From assembly GCA_034440115.1 (NCBI GenBank), contig JAWXBM010000010.1, forward strand, positions 10,676 through 74,675: a DNA stretch of 64,000 nt. The letters run 5' to 3'. This document shows positions 54,413-64,000 of the stretch, in pieces. Made by a program: the position numbers and the translations under genes. This DNA is from JAWXBM01 sp034440115 (GTDB lineage Bacteria > Pseudomonadota > Gammaproteobacteria > Xanthomonadales > SZUA-36). The notes below the pieces were generated by a model, which saw only the letters and a program-made list of their open reading frames with translations, ran no database searches and was not told where the DNA came from. Positions within the stretch are counted from its first letter, which is position 1; each line of letters opens with the position of its first letter.

Positions 54413-56344
54413 ATGAGCAAAACAACTTCTAAAGCCAGGAAATCGGCCAAGGCCGCAACGGCGCAAGTCCATGCATTCCAGGCGGAAACCCGTCAGGTAC
54501 TGCAACTCATGATCCATTCGCTGTATTCGAACAAGGAAATTTTCCTGCGCGAATTGGTATCCAATGGCTCGGATGCGCTGGATCGCCGGCGTTTTGCCGC
54601 AGTGCAGGATAAGGATTTGTTAGCCGATCATGGTGAGTTGCAAATCGAAATTGAAGCCGATAAAGAGGCCGGTACCCTGACGCTGCGCGATAACGGCATC
54701 GGTATGTCGTATGACGAGGTCATGCAAAATATCGGCACCATCGCCCACTCCGGTACCCGCAAGTTCCTTGAACAAATGGGTGAACAGGAGAAATCCGCAT
54801 CACAGTTGATTGGCCAATTCGGTGTGGGCTTCTACTCGGCATTTATCGTGGCAGATTCAGTGACCTTGTTAACCCGCAAGGCAGGTGCCGAAGCAGAACA
54901 GGGAGTGCGCTGGAATTCGGATGGTGGTGGAGAGTTCTCCATTGAACCTGCCACGCTGGAGCAATGCGGTACTTCCGTAATCCTGCACCTGAAGGAAGCC
55001 GAGAAGGAATTCCTGCAGGAATGGACCTTGCGCTCCTTGGTGGGGCGTTACTCCGATCACATCGCTTTCCCCATCCGTTTGCTGACCAGCAAAGAGAACA
55101 AAAAAGGTGAAAAGGAATCCGCATGGCAGCAGGTGAACAAGGCTACCGCCTTGTGGGCGCGGCCGAAAACGGAAATCAGCGACGGGGAATACCAAGCTTA
55201 TTACAAGCATGTTTCCCATGACAGCGACGATGCCCTGTGCTGGTCGCACAACAAGGTGGAAGGCACGCAGAATTACACCACCTTGTTGTATATCCCGAAA
55301 AAGGCACCCATGGACCTGATGTTGCAGCGCGACGAGCGGCAAGGGTTGAAGCTGTATGTCAATCGCGTTTTTATTATGGACGCAGCGCAGTCCCTGTTAC
55401 CGCAGTATTTGCGCTTTGTGCGTGGCGTAGTCGATTCGCAGGATCTGCCACTGAACGTCTCCCGCGAGCTGCTGCAGGAAAACGAATTGCTGAATAAAAT
55501 TCGGGCTGCAGTAAGCCGCCGCAGCCTGGACATGCTGGACCGTTTGGTCAAGGACAAGCCAGACGAGTTCAAATCTTTCTGGAAAGAGTTTGGCATGGTC
55601 ATCAAGGAAGGCGTGGTTGAAGACATGGCCAACCGCGAGCGCATCCTCAAACTGCTGCGGCTGGCTTCCACTGACGATGAGACTGCTGGTGTGCTGACCG
55701 ACTTGCCTGCTTACGTGCAACGCATGAAGGAAGGCCAAGACGCCATTTATTACATCACGGCAGAACATGACAAGGCGGCACGCAACAGCCCGCACCTGGA
55801 GGTTTTCCGCCGCAAGGGTGTGGAAGTGTTGCTGCTGTCCGATCGCGTGGATGAGTGGATGATGTCCTATCTCCACGAGTTTGATGGCAAGCCCTTCAAG
55901 TCTGTGGCCAAAGGTGCTATCGATCTCGCTGCGGTGAATGCCGAAGCAGCAGACGACCAAGATTCCGGCTCTCTGGACGAGGATTTGTTGCAGCGTGTGG
56001 GCGAAGCTCTGGGTGAACAGGTCAGCGAAGTGCGCAGCAGCCAGCGTCTGACAGATTCAGCCGCTTGCCTGGTATTGGACGAGCAGGAAATGGCCATTCA
56101 TTTGCAGCAGATGTTGCGCCAGGCCGGTCAGGAAATTCCTCAGTCGCGTCCAGCGCTGGAATTGAATCCTGGCCATCCGTTGATCAAGCGGCTTGCGGAA
56201 GAGTTCGATACCGAGCGGTTTGATTCGCTGGCACAACTGCTTTACGAGCAAGCCATGCTGTCTGAAGGCGGTGTGTTGCCCGACCCGGCAGGTTTCATAC
56301 GTCGCATCAACGCCATGCTGGTTGAGCAGCGCCAAGTTACTTGA
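54413..56344 (+). CDS. htpG: Molecular chaperone HtpG (Hsp90)
   Basis: ATP-driven dimeric chaperone. From the ATG at 54413 the protein has 643 residues. The GHKL ATPase motifs are IFLRELVSNGSDALDRRRF, LRDNGIGM, GTIAHSGTRKFLEQ and GQFGVGFYSAFIVAD. FVRGVVDSQDLPLNVSRELLQ is the middle-domain signature with the catalytic Arg. ATG at 54404 would add three residues. The first ~20 residues form a short Lys/Ala/Ser-rich extension not typical of E. coli HtpG. hslR, another heat-shock gene, follows. Confidence 0.97.
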   Translation: MSKTTSKARKSAKAATAQVHAFQAETRQVLQLMIHSLYSNKEIFLRELVSNGSDALDRRRFAAVQDKDLLADHGELQIEIEADKEAGTLTLRDNGIGMSYDEVMQNIGTIAHSGTRKFLEQMGEQEKSASQLIGQFGVGFYSAFIVADSVTLLTRKAGAEAEQGVRWNSDGGGEFSIEPATLEQCGTSVILHLKEAEKEFLQEWTLRSLVGRYSDHIAFPIRLLTSKENKKGEKESAWQQVNKATALWARPKTEISDGEYQAYYKHVSHDSDDALCWSHNKVEGTQNYTTLLYIPKKAPMDLMLQRDERQGLKLYVNRVFIMDAAQSLLPQYLRFVRGVVDSQDLPLNVSRELLQENELLNKIRAAVSRRSLDMLDRLVKDKPDEFKSFWKEFGMVIKEGVVEDMANRERILKLLRLASTDDETAGVLTDLPAYVQRMKEGQDAIYYITAEHDKAARNSPHLEVFRRKGVEVLLLSDRVDEWMMSYLHEFDGKPFKSVAKGAIDLAAVNAEAADDQDSGSLDEDLLQRVGEALGEQVSEVRSSQRLTDSAACLVLDEQEMAIHLQQMLRQAGQEIPQSRPALELNPGHPLIKRLAEEFDTERFDSLAQLLYEQAMLSEGGVLPDPAGFIRRINAMLVEQRQVT

Positions 56345-56404
56345 GCGAAGATCCTGAACGAACCGTCTGAGCGAATGACCAAAGTAATTTCCGTGGGTGA
56401 TTAA

Positions 56405-56785
56405 ATGAACGACGGCAGCCGCATCGATAAATGGCTCTGGGGCGCGCGTTTTTTTAAAACGCGAGCCTTAGCTCGCGATGCGGTGGCCGGAGGTAAGGTA
56501 GAGCTGAACGGACATGGCGTTAAACCTGGCCGCAATTTGAAAGCTGGGGATCAACTCGCTATTCAGCGCGGTGAAGAGCGTTTTCTGATCAGTGTGCGGG
56601 ATATCACGCATCGGCGTGTGTCAGCCGAACTGGCGGCGCAACGTTTCGAGGAAGATCCAGCCAGCATAGAGCAGCGCCTCAAGGCAGCGGAGCAACGCAA
56701 GCGGGAGAAACAATCAGGAAAGGTTGCCACTGGCAGGCCGGATAAACGCCAAAGGCGACAGATCATTCAATTCAGAAAACTCTGA
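56405..56785 (+). CDS. hslR: Ribosome-associated heat shock protein Hsp15
   Basis: RNA-binding S4-domain protein that binds free 50S subunits carrying nascent chains and helps recycle them. The 126-residue protein has RIDKWLWGARFFKTRALARDAVAGGKVELNG (S4 domain) and a basic Lys/Arg/Gln tail. In E. coli it is co-transcribed with hslO; here it follows htpG, and hslO lies 24 kb away. Confidence 0.93.
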   Translation: MNDGSRIDKWLWGARFFKTRALARDAVAGGKVELNGHGVKPGRNLKAGDQLAIQRGEERFLISVRDITHRRVSAELAAQRFEEDPASIEQRLKAAEQRKREKQSGKVATGRPDKRQRRQIIQFRKL

Positions 56786-56800
56786 ATAAATCAGAGCCAC
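56780..56800. terminator. Palindromic element, likely terminator of mutS
   Basis: CTCTGA-ATAAA-TCAGAG (56780-56796) is a perfect 6-bp hairpin; on the minus strand it is followed by TTTTCTG. It shares the core CTCTG(A/C)ATAAATC with the repeat bracketing the gpsA-trmL gap. Confidence 0.45.
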
Positions 56801-56840
56801 CTTCACTCGCCGCAAGGATTAAGCCTTCGCAAAAGCTGGG

Positions 56841-59438
56841 CTATTTTTCATCCAGGGCTTTCAATCGATACAGCATTTCCAATGCTTCGCGCGGACTGAG
56901 CCGGTCCGGGTCCATCCCGCTCAGCGCCTCGCGCAGGGGATCTAGTTCCAGCGGTTTTGATATTTCAGCTGCAAATGTTGCGGCCTGGTCAAACAATCCC
57001 AGTTGCGGTGAATCGCTGCTTTGTGCGCGCTCCAGTTCCACCAGGTAACGCCTGGCTTGGTCCACTACCGGGCGGGGAATGCCTGCCAGTGCGGCCACTT
57101 GCAAGCCGTAGCTCTTGCTGGCCGGGCCTTCCTGCACGGAATGCATAAAGACGATTCGATCCTTGTGCTCGACCGCATCGAGGTGGACATTGGCCACACC
57201 GTCTTCATCTTCGGCGAAGCGGGTGAGTTCAAAATAGTGCGTGGCAAACAGGGTCATGGCGCGCACTTTTCGCGCCAGCCAGGCAGCGCAGGACCAAGCC
57301 AGTGACAGGCCGTCGTAGGTGCTGGTACCTCGCCCCACTTCGTCCATCAACACCAGGCTGTGTTCCGTGGCGTTGTGCAGGATATTGGCGGTTTCAGACA
57401 TCTCCACCATGAAAGTGGAGCGACCCTTGGCCAGCTCATCACCGGCACCGATACGGGTGAACAGCCGGTCGATGGGGCCTATGCGGGCGGCTGTTGCCGG
57501 TACCCAGGCGCCGGCGTAGGCCAACAGTACGATCAGTGCATTCTGTCGCATATAGGTAGATTTACCGCCCATATTGGGGCCGGTGATGATCAGCATGCCA
57601 CGCTCATCGTTGAGATTCAGGTCGTTGGGGGTAAACGGTTGATCCTGCAATAGCTCAACCACCAGGTGACGGCCGGCTTGAATATGTATACCGCGTTCGT
57701 TGCTGAACTCGGGCCTGCACAGGTTTAATTCCTGGGCACGCTCGGCAAAAGCGGCCAGCACATCCAGCTTGGCCAGGCTGTCGGCCAACAGCCGCAAAGG
57801 TGCCAATGCCTGCAGCAATTCATCCAGCACGGCTTCGTAGCAGTGCTTTTCCCGGGCCAGCGCACGTTCGCGGCTGGATAACACCTGGTCTTCAAACTGT
57901 TTCAGTTCTGCGGTGACAAAGCGTTCAGCATTCTTTAGAGACTGGCGACGGGTGTATTCGGCTGGCACCAGGTGCTGCTGCGATTGGCTGACTTCAATAA
58001 AGTAACCATGCACCCGGTTATAGCCCACCTTCAGGCTGTTAATACCGGTGATTTCTTTCTGCTTCTTTTCGTAGGCGGTGAGGAAGTCATTGGCGTTTTC
58101 AGACAGGCCGCGCAAACGATCCAACTCAGCGTCATAGCCAGGGGCAATCACCCCGCCATCGCGGATCAGCACCGGCGGCTCGTCAATGATGGCCGCCGTC
58201 AACAATTGCTCGATCGCTGGCTGCCCGGCCAGGCCTTCCAACTGTTGTTCAAGCGATTGATGTGCTGCATCTGACAGCAGATTTTTCAGTTCAGGTGCTG
58301 TGTGCAAAGCGCGTCGCAGGGTAGTGAGATCCCGCGGTCTTGCCGAACGCAAAGCTACCCGTGACAGGATGCGCTCAACATCGCCAACGCCGCGTAACAG
58401 GTCACGCAAACGCAAATAGGATTCACTCGCCAGCAACTCGGCTATGGCTGCGTGGCGCAACCCGGCATCTCGCTGCGAGCGCAAAGGATTATTCAGCCAG
58501 CGGCGGGCCTGGCGGCCACCCATGGCTGTGACCGAGCTGTCCATGATGCCCACCAATGATTCATCCGGCCGGCCACTGAGGCTGGTATCGACCTCCAGGT
58601 TGCGGCGGCTGTTGGCATCAAGGTGAATGAATTCATCCGCCAGCTCCAGATGGATGTCGCGTAAATGGGGCAGTGCGGTTTTCTGGGTTTCCTGTAAATA
58701 ATCCAGCAAGCCGCCCGCGGCGACCACCGCCGCGGGCAGGTCCTCAATGCCAAAGCCGCGTAAATCGGCGGTGCCAAACTGTTCATTCAGAAGTTGAGTG
58801 GATTGGCGGCGCTCGAAGCGCCAGGGCTGCCGCCAGCGAACTTCTTCTCTGGGCATATCACTGAGGACTGAGCCTTGGCCCGAGCCTTCAGCCGCCAGCA
58901 GCTCTGCAGGTTTTAACCGTTGTAGCAGTGCCGACAGGTCCGCAGCATCTTTCACCAGCCGCACGGTAAAGCGACCTGAAGCCAGGTCCAGCCAGGCCAG
59001 CGCTTGTTGCTTGTCGGCGTGGCCAAAAGCCGCCAACAAGCTTTCCCGCCGTGATTCCAATAACGAATCTTCAGTCAACGTTCCCGGAGTAACAATACGC
59101 ATCACCTGGCGCTCCACCAGGCCTTTGCCGGGGGTGGGTTCGGAGGTCTGCTCGCAAATGGCGGCCGATTCGCCCAGCCGTACCAGCCGCGACAAGTAAT
59201 TATCCAGCGCGTGATACGGTACGCCCGCCATGGGGATGGGTGCGCCGGCTGATTCGCCGCGACTGGTCAAGGTGATATCCAGCAAGCGCGCCGCTTTGCG
59301 TGCATCGTCATAGAACAATTCGTAAAAATCGCCCATGCGGAATAACAGCAGAACATCCGCATATTCGGCCTTGATGCCCAGGTACTGCTGCATCAACGGG
59401 GTGTGTTGGCTGGTGGATTCGGTGGCGCTGGCAGACAT
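56841..59438 (-). CDS. mutS: DNA mismatch repair protein MutS
   Basis: Dimeric ATPase recognising mismatches and small loops. The 865-residue protein has the mismatch-binding Phe-x-Glu motif in [14 protein letters not shown] near the N terminus, the connector and lever domains, and the C-terminal ABC-type ATPase with [13 protein letters not shown] (around residue 620), [21 protein letters not shown] and [11 protein letters not shown]. Full length for the MutS1 class. Divergent from pncC; the mutS-pncC-recA-recX neighbourhood is common in Gammaproteobacteria. Confidence 0.97.
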   Translation of the reverse strand: MSASATESTSQHTPLMQQYLGIKAEYADVLLLFRMGDFYELFYDDARKAARLLDITLTSRGESAGAPIPMAGVPYHALDNYLSRLVRLGESAAICEQTSEPTPGKGLVERQVMRIVTPGTLTEDSLLESRRESLLAAFGHADKQQALAWLDLASGRFTVRLVKDAADLSALLQRLKPAELLAAEGSGQGSVLSDMPREEVRWRQPWRFERRQSTQLLNEQFGTADLRGFGIEDLPAAVVAAGGLLDYLQETQKTALPHLRDIHLELADEFIHLDANSRRNLEVDTSLSGRPDESLVGIMDSSVTAMGGRQARRWLNNPLRSQRDAGLRHAAIAELLASESYLRLRDLLRGVGDVERILSRVALRSARPRDLTTLRRALHTAPELKNLLSDAAHQSLEQQLEGLAGQPAIEQLLTAAIIDEPPVLIRDGGVIAPGYDAELDRLRGLSENANDFLTAYEKKQKEITGINSLKVGYNRVHGYFIEVSQSQQHLVPAEYTRRQSLKNAERFVTAELKQFEDQVLSSRERALAREKHCYEAVLDELLQALAPLRLLADSLAKLDVLAAFAERAQELNLCRPEFSNERGIHIQAGRHLVVELLQDQPFTPNDLNLNDERGMLIITGPNMGGKSTYMRQNALIVLLAYAGAWVPATAARIGPIDRLFTRIGAGDELAKGRSTFMVEMSETANILHNATEHSLVLMDEVGRGTSTYDGLSLAWSCAAWLARKVRAMTLFATHYFELTRFAEDEDGVANVHLDAVEHKDRIVFMHSVQEGPASKSYGLQVAALAGIPRPVVDQARRYLVELERAQSSDSPQLGLFDQAATFAAEISKPLELDPLREALSGMDPDRLSPREALEMLYRLKALDEK

Positions 59439-59562
59439 TGGCCGCAGTTTATCTTAAGCTGAGTGATGCATGAAGCGGGTGGTCGAATTAATCGGATGTC
59501 CGTAACAAAAAGCTGCTCGAAAACGGGCGCAAGGCTGATTCAAATTAGCAGAGCATGATTGG

Positions 59563-60057
59563 ATGAATTCACAGGCTTCCGAGATTGAAAAATGTATTGG
59601 ACAACTGGCAGCGGCCTTGCAAGCCAAAGGCTGGACGCTGGCTTGTGCCGAGTCCTGTACCGGTGGCTGGATAGGCAAGTGCTGCACCGACCGGGAGGGC
59701 AGTTCAGCCTGGTTTGATCGCAGTTATGTGGCCTATAGCTATCCAGCCAAAACGGAAATGCTGGGTGTTCCAGAGCAACGCTTGCTGGAGTTTGGTGCGG
59801 TCAGTGCAGAGATTGCCTGTGCAATGGCGGAAGGGGCCAAGCAGCGCTCCGGGGTTCAAGTTGCGCTGGCCGTAACCGGGGTGGCGGGTCCCGGTGGTGG
59901 CACCGACAGCAAACCAGTAGGCACGGTTTGGTTTGCCTGGGATATCTCCGGTCATAAGGTAGAGGCCGAGAAGCGACTGTTTTCCGGTGATCGGGATGCG
60001 GTTCGCAGAGCAACGGTGCTGCATGCTTTGCGAGGTTTACAACAGCGTTTAAGGTAA
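59563..60057 (+). CDS. pncC: Nicotinamide-nucleotide amidohydrolase PncC (CinA C-terminal type)
   Basis: Hydrolyses nicotinamide mononucleotide to nicotinate mononucleotide in NAD recycling. The 164-residue protein is the stand-alone CinA C-terminal domain: LACAESCTGGWIGK, GVTGVAGPGGGTDSKPVGTVWFAW (VTGVAGPGG...KPVGTV signature) and a conserved Tyr in RSYVAYSYPAKTEMLGV. It precedes recA, as in E. coli (pncC, formerly ygaD). Confidence 0.94.
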   Translation: MNSQASEIEKCIGQLAAALQAKGWTLACAESCTGGWIGKCCTDREGSSAWFDRSYVAYSYPAKTEMLGVPEQRLLEFGAVSAEIACAMAEGAKQRSGVQVALAVTGVAGPGGGTDSKPVGTVWFAWDISGHKVEAEKRLFSGDRDAVRRATVLHALRGLQQRLR

Positions 60058-60384
60058 TTTCGTGGTTGCCTTTTTTCTGATTGTCGGCAAGATTCTCCAA
60101 TCGTTATCGCTATTTGAGAAAGCATCAGCCTAAACTGCTTTACATGCCCAATAACGGGTATCGACAAAGGGTATATACGGCGATCTGCTCGAATGGATGT
60201 AGGAATAAAGCTCTTTGATCATTTCTGTGGCTGAAGCGTGAAATTCCCTATGTCATAATGTGGCCAACAATAAACCTGCCAAGTCAGCAACTGAATCATG
60301 AAGTAGCAGGCAAAGGCAGGCCAGCAGCGAAATCGACCGCCCGGTTAGAAACCCAAATAGCAATATCGACAACGGAGAGGAAAC
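60058..60384. other. Intergenic region upstream of recA
   Basis: A 327-bp gap without a convincing ORF. CATAAT (60254-60259) could be a -10 element but lacks a good -35. No E. coli-type LexA box (CTGT-N8-ACAG) or alphaproteobacterial GTTC-N7-GTTC site was found by eye. Confidence 0.5.
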
Positions 60385-61440
60385 GTGGACGACAACAGAA
60401 AACAGGCCCTGACAGCGGCCCTGACACAGATTGAACGCCAGTTCGGCAAAGGTGCCATCATGCGCATGGGCGATGGAACCCACGCTGATGTACAAGTAAT
60501 TTCCACCGGTTCCATCACACTGGATCAAGCTCTGGGTATAGGCGGTTTACCGCGTGGCCGTGTGATTGAAATTTATGGTCCGGAATCCAGTGGTAAAACC
60601 ACTTTAACCCTGCAAGTCATCGCTGAGGCCCAGAAACTCGGTGGTACGGCGGCTTTTGTGGATGCCGAGCACGCGCTGGATACACAGTACGCTGAAAAAC
60701 TGGGTGTGAATGTCGAAGACCTGCTGGTTTCACAGCCCGATACCGGCGAACAGGCCCTGGAAATTACCGATATGCTGGTGCGTTCAGGTGCGGTAGATAT
60801 TGTGGTCATCGACTCCGTGGCTGCCCTGACGCCAAGAGCAGAAATTGAAGGCGACATGGGTGATACGCATGTGGGTCTGCATGCCCGACTGATGTCACAG
60901 GCCTTGCGTAAATTAGCCGGCAATATCAAACGCTCCAATACCATGGTGATTTTCATCAATCAGATTCGCATGAAGATTGGTGTGATGTTTGGCAGCCCGG
61001 AAACCACCACCGGTGGTAATGCACTGAAGTTTTACGCCTCCGTTCGCCTTGATATCCGTCGCATTGGCGCCTTGAAGCGGGGCGATGAAGTGGTTGGCAA
61101 CCAGACTCGCGTAAAAGTGGTCAAGAACAAGGTCGCACCTCCCTTCAAACAAGCCGAGTTTGAAATTCTTTACGGCGAAGGTATTTCCCGCGAAGGCGAA
61201 CTGATCGAACTGGGTTCCAAGTACAATATCGTTGACAAGGCTGGCGCCTGGTACAGCTACGAAGGTGAGCGTATCGGCCAGGGCAAGGAAAATGTCCGGC
61301 AATTCCTCAAGGACAATCCGGAGATGGCGGCCAGTATCGAAGCACGGCTGCGGGCAGAAATCCTGCCCGGCAAGGCACCTTCAGCCAAAGAAGCAGATGA
61401 AGAAGTTGCTGAAGAAGTTGCTGAAGAAGCCGAATCCTGA
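60385..61440 (+). CDS. recA: Recombinase RecA
   Basis: Strand-exchange ATPase and SOS co-protease. The 351-residue protein has Walker [10 protein letters not shown] (65-73), [20 protein letters not shown], and the L2 loop [16 protein letters not shown] preceded by [10 protein letters not shown]. The C-terminal tail is acidic with a repeated EEVAEE. The start is a GTG with a strong site GGAGAGG. A terminator and then recX follow. Confidence 0.98.
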   Translation: MDDNRKQALTAALTQIERQFGKGAIMRMGDGTHADVQVISTGSITLDQALGIGGLPRGRVIEIYGPESSGKTTLTLQVIAEAQKLGGTAAFVDAEHALDTQYAEKLGVNVEDLLVSQPDTGEQALEITDMLVRSGAVDIVVIDSVAALTPRAEIEGDMGDTHVGLHARLMSQALRKLAGNIKRSNTMVIFINQIRMKIGVMFGSPETTTGGNALKFYASVRLDIRRIGALKRGDEVVGNQTRVKVVKNKVAPPFKQAEFEILYGEGISREGELIELGSKYNIVDKAGAWYSYEGERIGQGKENVRQFLKDNPEMAASIEARLRAEILPGKAPSAKEADEEVAEEVAEEAES

Positions 61441-61452
61441 GTAACTGACCCG

Positions 61453-61480
61453 AAGCCCTGACGGTCTGTCAGGGCTTTTT
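61453..61480 (+). terminator. Terminator between recA and recX
   Basis: AAGCCCTGAC (61453-61462) and GTCAGGGCTT (61468-61477) make a 10-bp stem with a 5-nt loop and a T run to 61480. As in E. coli it would let only part of transcription reach recX, keeping the inhibitor low. Confidence 0.88.
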
Positions 61481-61494
61481 GATGCCAATATTTC

Positions 61495-61953
61495 ATGTCC
61501 GACCGGTCTGTTACTGTCAATGATCTGAGAATTTACGCCATACGTTTGTTGGCGCGGCGTGAGTATGCCGTTGGCGAACTGCACGGTCGCCTGTGCACCA
61601 AGTGGCGAGGTGAAGAGGGCATTCGACAATTGGCCGATGAATTGGTGGATGATCTGGTCAATGAAGGCTCCTTGTCTGACCAGCGTTATGTGGCCGCTTT
61701 TGTGCGATCAAAGCGACTGCGCAGTCAGGGGCCGATAAAAATCCGCGCAGAATTGCGGCAACGGCAATTATCCGATGCGTTGATAGAGCAAGCGCTGGAC
61801 CAGGAGACTGAAGTCTGGATCGATGTGGCCGCTGCCTGGCTGGCTCGAAAGCATGATGGTGAGCTGGAGTTTGAAGACCGCGCGCGTTTCTACCGCCGCC
61901 TGGTCAACCGCGGGTTCAACCACGAGCAGGCCATGAGTGCCCTTGATCGATAG
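61495..61953 (+). CDS. recX: Regulatory protein RecX
   Basis: Three-helix-repeat protein that caps and limits RecA filaments. The 152-residue length is typical. IRIYAIRLLARREYAVGELHGRL (YAVGEL), LVDDLVNEGSLSDQRYVAAFVRSK and FYRRLVNRGFNHEQAMSAL are the family's repeated helices. It follows recA behind an intrinsic terminator. Confidence 0.94.
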   Translation: MSDRSVTVNDLRIYAIRLLARREYAVGELHGRLCTKWRGEEGIRQLADELVDDLVNEGSLSDQRYVAAFVRSKRLRSQGPIKIRAELRQRQLSDALIEQALDQETEVWIDVAAAWLARKHDGELEFEDRARFYRRLVNRGFNHEQAMSALDR

Positions 61954-62148
61954 TTATTGCATGACTGTTTTTTGAACTATTCCAATAAGGTTTCGTTTGA
62001 CTGAGTTTCCTGGCCCGCCTGGCGTCTTGAGTTTGGTTTTTGTGGCTCAACATAATCTCTGGACGTTTACCTTGGTAGTCGGTTTTGGTATCGAATCCGG
62101 TAAACTCGCCTTTTGAACCAACGAAACCATTACCCAGGCAATCAGCGC

Positions 62149-64000
62149 ATGACATCCCCTATAGAAAAATCGGCCAAAAAAGTCCAAAAAACGGCACTGA
62201 AAACAACGGCTGACATCCGCCAGGCTTTTCTGAAGTTTTTTGAAGACAACGCCCATACTTGCGTGGCTTCCAGTTCACTGGTTCCGGCCGATGATCCTAC
62301 TTTGTTGTTTACCAATGCCGGCATGGTGCAGTTCAAGGATGTATTTCTGGGTGCCGACAAGCGCTCTTATCAGCGTGCGGTGACTTCCCAGCGCTGTCTG
62401 CGCGCCGGTGGCAAGCACAACGACCTGGACCAGGTGGGCTACACCGCCAGACACCACACTTTTTTTGAAATGCTGGGCAATTTCAGCTTTGGCGACTATT
62501 TCAAGCCGGAGGCTATTCGCCTGGCCTGGAACTTGCTGACTAAAGAGTTTGGCCTGGAACCGGAGCGGCTTTGGGTAACTGTCTACCAAACTGACGGTGA
62601 AGCTTACGGTATCTGGCAAAACGAAATTGGCGTACCGGTGAAGCGCATCATCCGCATCGGCGACAAGGCCGGCGGCAAGCCCTTTGAAAGCGACAACTTC
62701 TGGGCCATGGGTGATACCGGCCCTTGCGGCCCTTGCTCGGAAATTTTTTATGACCATGGTCCTGACGTAGCCGGCGGTCCTCCAGGTTCAGCCGAAGAGG
62801 ACGGCGATCGCTTTATCGAAATCTGGAACCTGGTGTTCATGCAGTTTGACCGCTCGAGCGATGCCACACTGGTACCGCTGCCCAAGCCCTGCGTGGATAC
62901 CGGGATGGGACTGGAACGTATTTCTGCCGTGTTGCAGGGCGTACACAGCAACTACCAAATCGATCTGTTCCAGGCCTTGATCAAGGTGGCTGGTAAATTG
63001 ACCAACTGCAGCGACCCCAACAACAAATCGCTGAATGTGATTGCAGATCATATTCGTGCCTGTGCCTTCCTGGTGGCCGATGGGATTTTGCCGTCGCGAG
63101 ACGGTCGCGGCTATGTGCTACGCCGCATCATCCGTCGTGCCATTCGCCACGGTTACATGCTCGGGCAGCAGCAAGCTTTTTTCCATAAAATGATACCGGT
63201 GCTGGTTGAACAAATGGGTGCAGCCTATCCCGACCTGAAAGCCAAGTCCGATCAGATTGGCCAGGTATTACTGGATGAGGAAATCCGTTTCTCCAAAACC
63301 CTCGAAGCGGGCATGAACATACTTGAAGGTGTGATGGCTGAAGCCAAGGGCAGCATTGATGGCGCAACCGCCTTTTTGCTTTACGACACCTATGGCTTCC
63401 CTCTCGACCTGACCCAGGACATAGCCCGCGAGCGCAACCTGACGGTTGATCTGCCCGGCTTTGAAGCGGAAATGCAGCAACAGCAGGAGCGGGGCAGGGC
63501 TTCCAGCCAGTTTGGCAATCGCACTGCCATTTCGGCTGAGGTCATCAGCGGGCTGGAAGCTACCAAGTTCCTGGGCTACGAGCAGTTGGAAATCAGCGAA
63601 ACCCGTGTCGCCGCTATCGTGGTTGCAGGTAAAACCGTAGATCGCCTGGATGCCGGCTTGGAAGCAGTGATTTTTCTGGAACAAACCCCTTTTTACGCCG
63701 AGTCCGGTGGCCAGGTGGGTGATACGGGCGTGTTATTGGCGCCCGGATTGAAGTTTGTCGTGCAGGACACCATCAAGCTGGGTGGAGTGTTTCATGGCCA
63801 TGCCGGCCTGCTTGAGTCCGGGAGCTTGAAAACCGGGCAGTCAGTTGCAGCTCAGGTGGATGCGGAGCGTCGCCAGGCTATCGTGCTGCATCACTCGGCC
63901 ACCCATTTGCTGCATGCAGCGCTGCAGCAGGTATTGGGAAAACACGTTGAACAACGGGGTTCGTTGGTGGCTCCAGATCACGCCCGGTTTGATTTCACTC
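62149..64000 (+). CDS. alaS: Alanyl-tRNA synthetase, N-terminal part (cut by window edge)
   Basis: Class II synthetase charging tRNA-Ala. 617 complete codons are present before the edge. The catalytic core shows [69 protein letters not shown], then [17 protein letters not shown]; the editing domain begins in [13 protein letters not shown] and [12 protein letters not shown] with its zinc ligands. The ATG at 62149 gives about 20 Lys/Thr-rich residues before the usual start of the family, so either an N-terminal extension exists or the true start is a non-ATG codon further in. The rest of the editing and C-Ala domains lies beyond the window. Confidence 0.97.
   Translation, partial: MTSPIEKSAKKVQKTALKTTADIRQAFLKFFEDNAHTCVASSSLVPADDPTLLFTNAGMVQFKDVFLGADKRSYQRAVTSQRCLRAGGKHNDLDQVGYTARHHTFFEMLGNFSFGDYFKPEAIRLAWNLLTKEFGLEPERLWVTVYQTDGEAYGIWQNEIGVPVKRIIRIGDKAGGKPFESDNFWAMGDTGPCGPCSEIFYDHGPDVAGGPPGSAEEDGDRFIEIWNLVFMQFDRSSDATLVPLPKPCVDTGMGLERISAVLQGVHSNYQIDLFQALIKVAGKLTNCSDPNNKSLNVIADHIRACAFLVADGILPSRDGRGYVLRRIIRRAIRHGYMLGQQQAFFHKMIPVLVEQMGAAYPDLKAKSDQIGQVLLDEEIRFSKTLEAGMNILEGVMAEAKGSIDGATAFLLYDTYGFPLDLTQDIARERNLTVDLPGFEAEMQQQQERGRASSQFGNRTAISAEVISGLEATKFLGYEQLEISETRVAAIVVAGKTVDRLDAGLEAVIFLEQTPFYAESGGQVGDTGVLLAPGLKFVVQDTIKLGGVFHGHAGLLESGSLKTGQSVAAQVDAERRQAIVLHHSATHLLHAALQQVLGKHVEQRGSLVAPDHARFDFT

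Noticed and set aside
1..64000. tRNA genes
   Set aside because: No cloverleaf with a GGTTCRANNCC T-arm and a matching acceptor stem was found by eye; a tRNAscan run would be decisive.

Overview
The window is about 64 kb of chromosome from a gammaproteobacterium, most likely a Pseudomonas-like or marine lineage. Three things point there: gene order shared with Escherichia coli and Pseudomonas (gpmI-envC; yibN-secB-gpsA; mtaD-ubiG-mupP; corB-ypjD-ffh next to rpsP-rimM-trmD-rplS; recA-recX-alaS), a class II ribonucleotide reductase split into NrdJa and NrdJb as in Pseudomonas aeruginosa, and a FimX-like degenerate GGDEF/EAL protein. Coding density is high and almost all genes are housekeeping genes. 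I saw no tRNA, rRNA, CRISPR array, prophage or intact insertion sequence.

Layout. 1-5.2 kb: envC (cut by the window edge), gpmI, a membrane rhodanese, secB, gpsA and trmL. 5.2-8.9 kb: the B12-dependent ribonucleotide reductase, with a promoter carrying an NrdR box and a 458-bp structured insertion between its two genes. 9-13.7 kb: two exported M20 peptidases, then deoA-cdd for pyrimidine salvage. 13.8-19.4 kb: an exported DUF1800/DUF1501 pair, a zinc-finger-less DksA-like protein, a Usp, a DUF2238 membrane protein and an AlkB-like dioxygenase. 19.4-25.9 kb: one minus-strand run gluQRS-accA-tilS-xseB-ispA-dxs (isoprenoids, fatty acids, tRNA modification). 25.9-36.5 kb: the FimX-like regulator, efp, mtaD-ubiG-mupP, hslO, a squalene-synthase-fold protein, small zinc proteins, an SDR, an Ada-like repair protein and a HIT protein.

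36.5-39.7 kb is the accessory part. It holds a DUF6502 regulator-like gene, a downstream protein made of two kinds of glycine/threonine repeats, a small ORF sharing its EKSGTG motif, and an intergenic segment that looks like a short RNA with GGA motifs in hairpin loops (a possible CsrA/RsmA-titrating RNA) with its own promoter and terminator. 39.7-64 kb returns to core genes: asnS, an IscA-family protein, rpsF-rpsR-rplI, dnaB, alr, pspF, radA, corB, ypjD, ffh, rpsP-rimM-trmD-rplS, htpG, hslR, mutS, pncC, recA-recX and alaS (cut by the window edge).

The least explained signals are the structured RNA between nrdJa and nrdJb, the EKSGTG/TGGGTG repeat locus with DUF6502, and the GGA-loop RNA. Function calls rest on reading motifs and gene order; no database search was possible.
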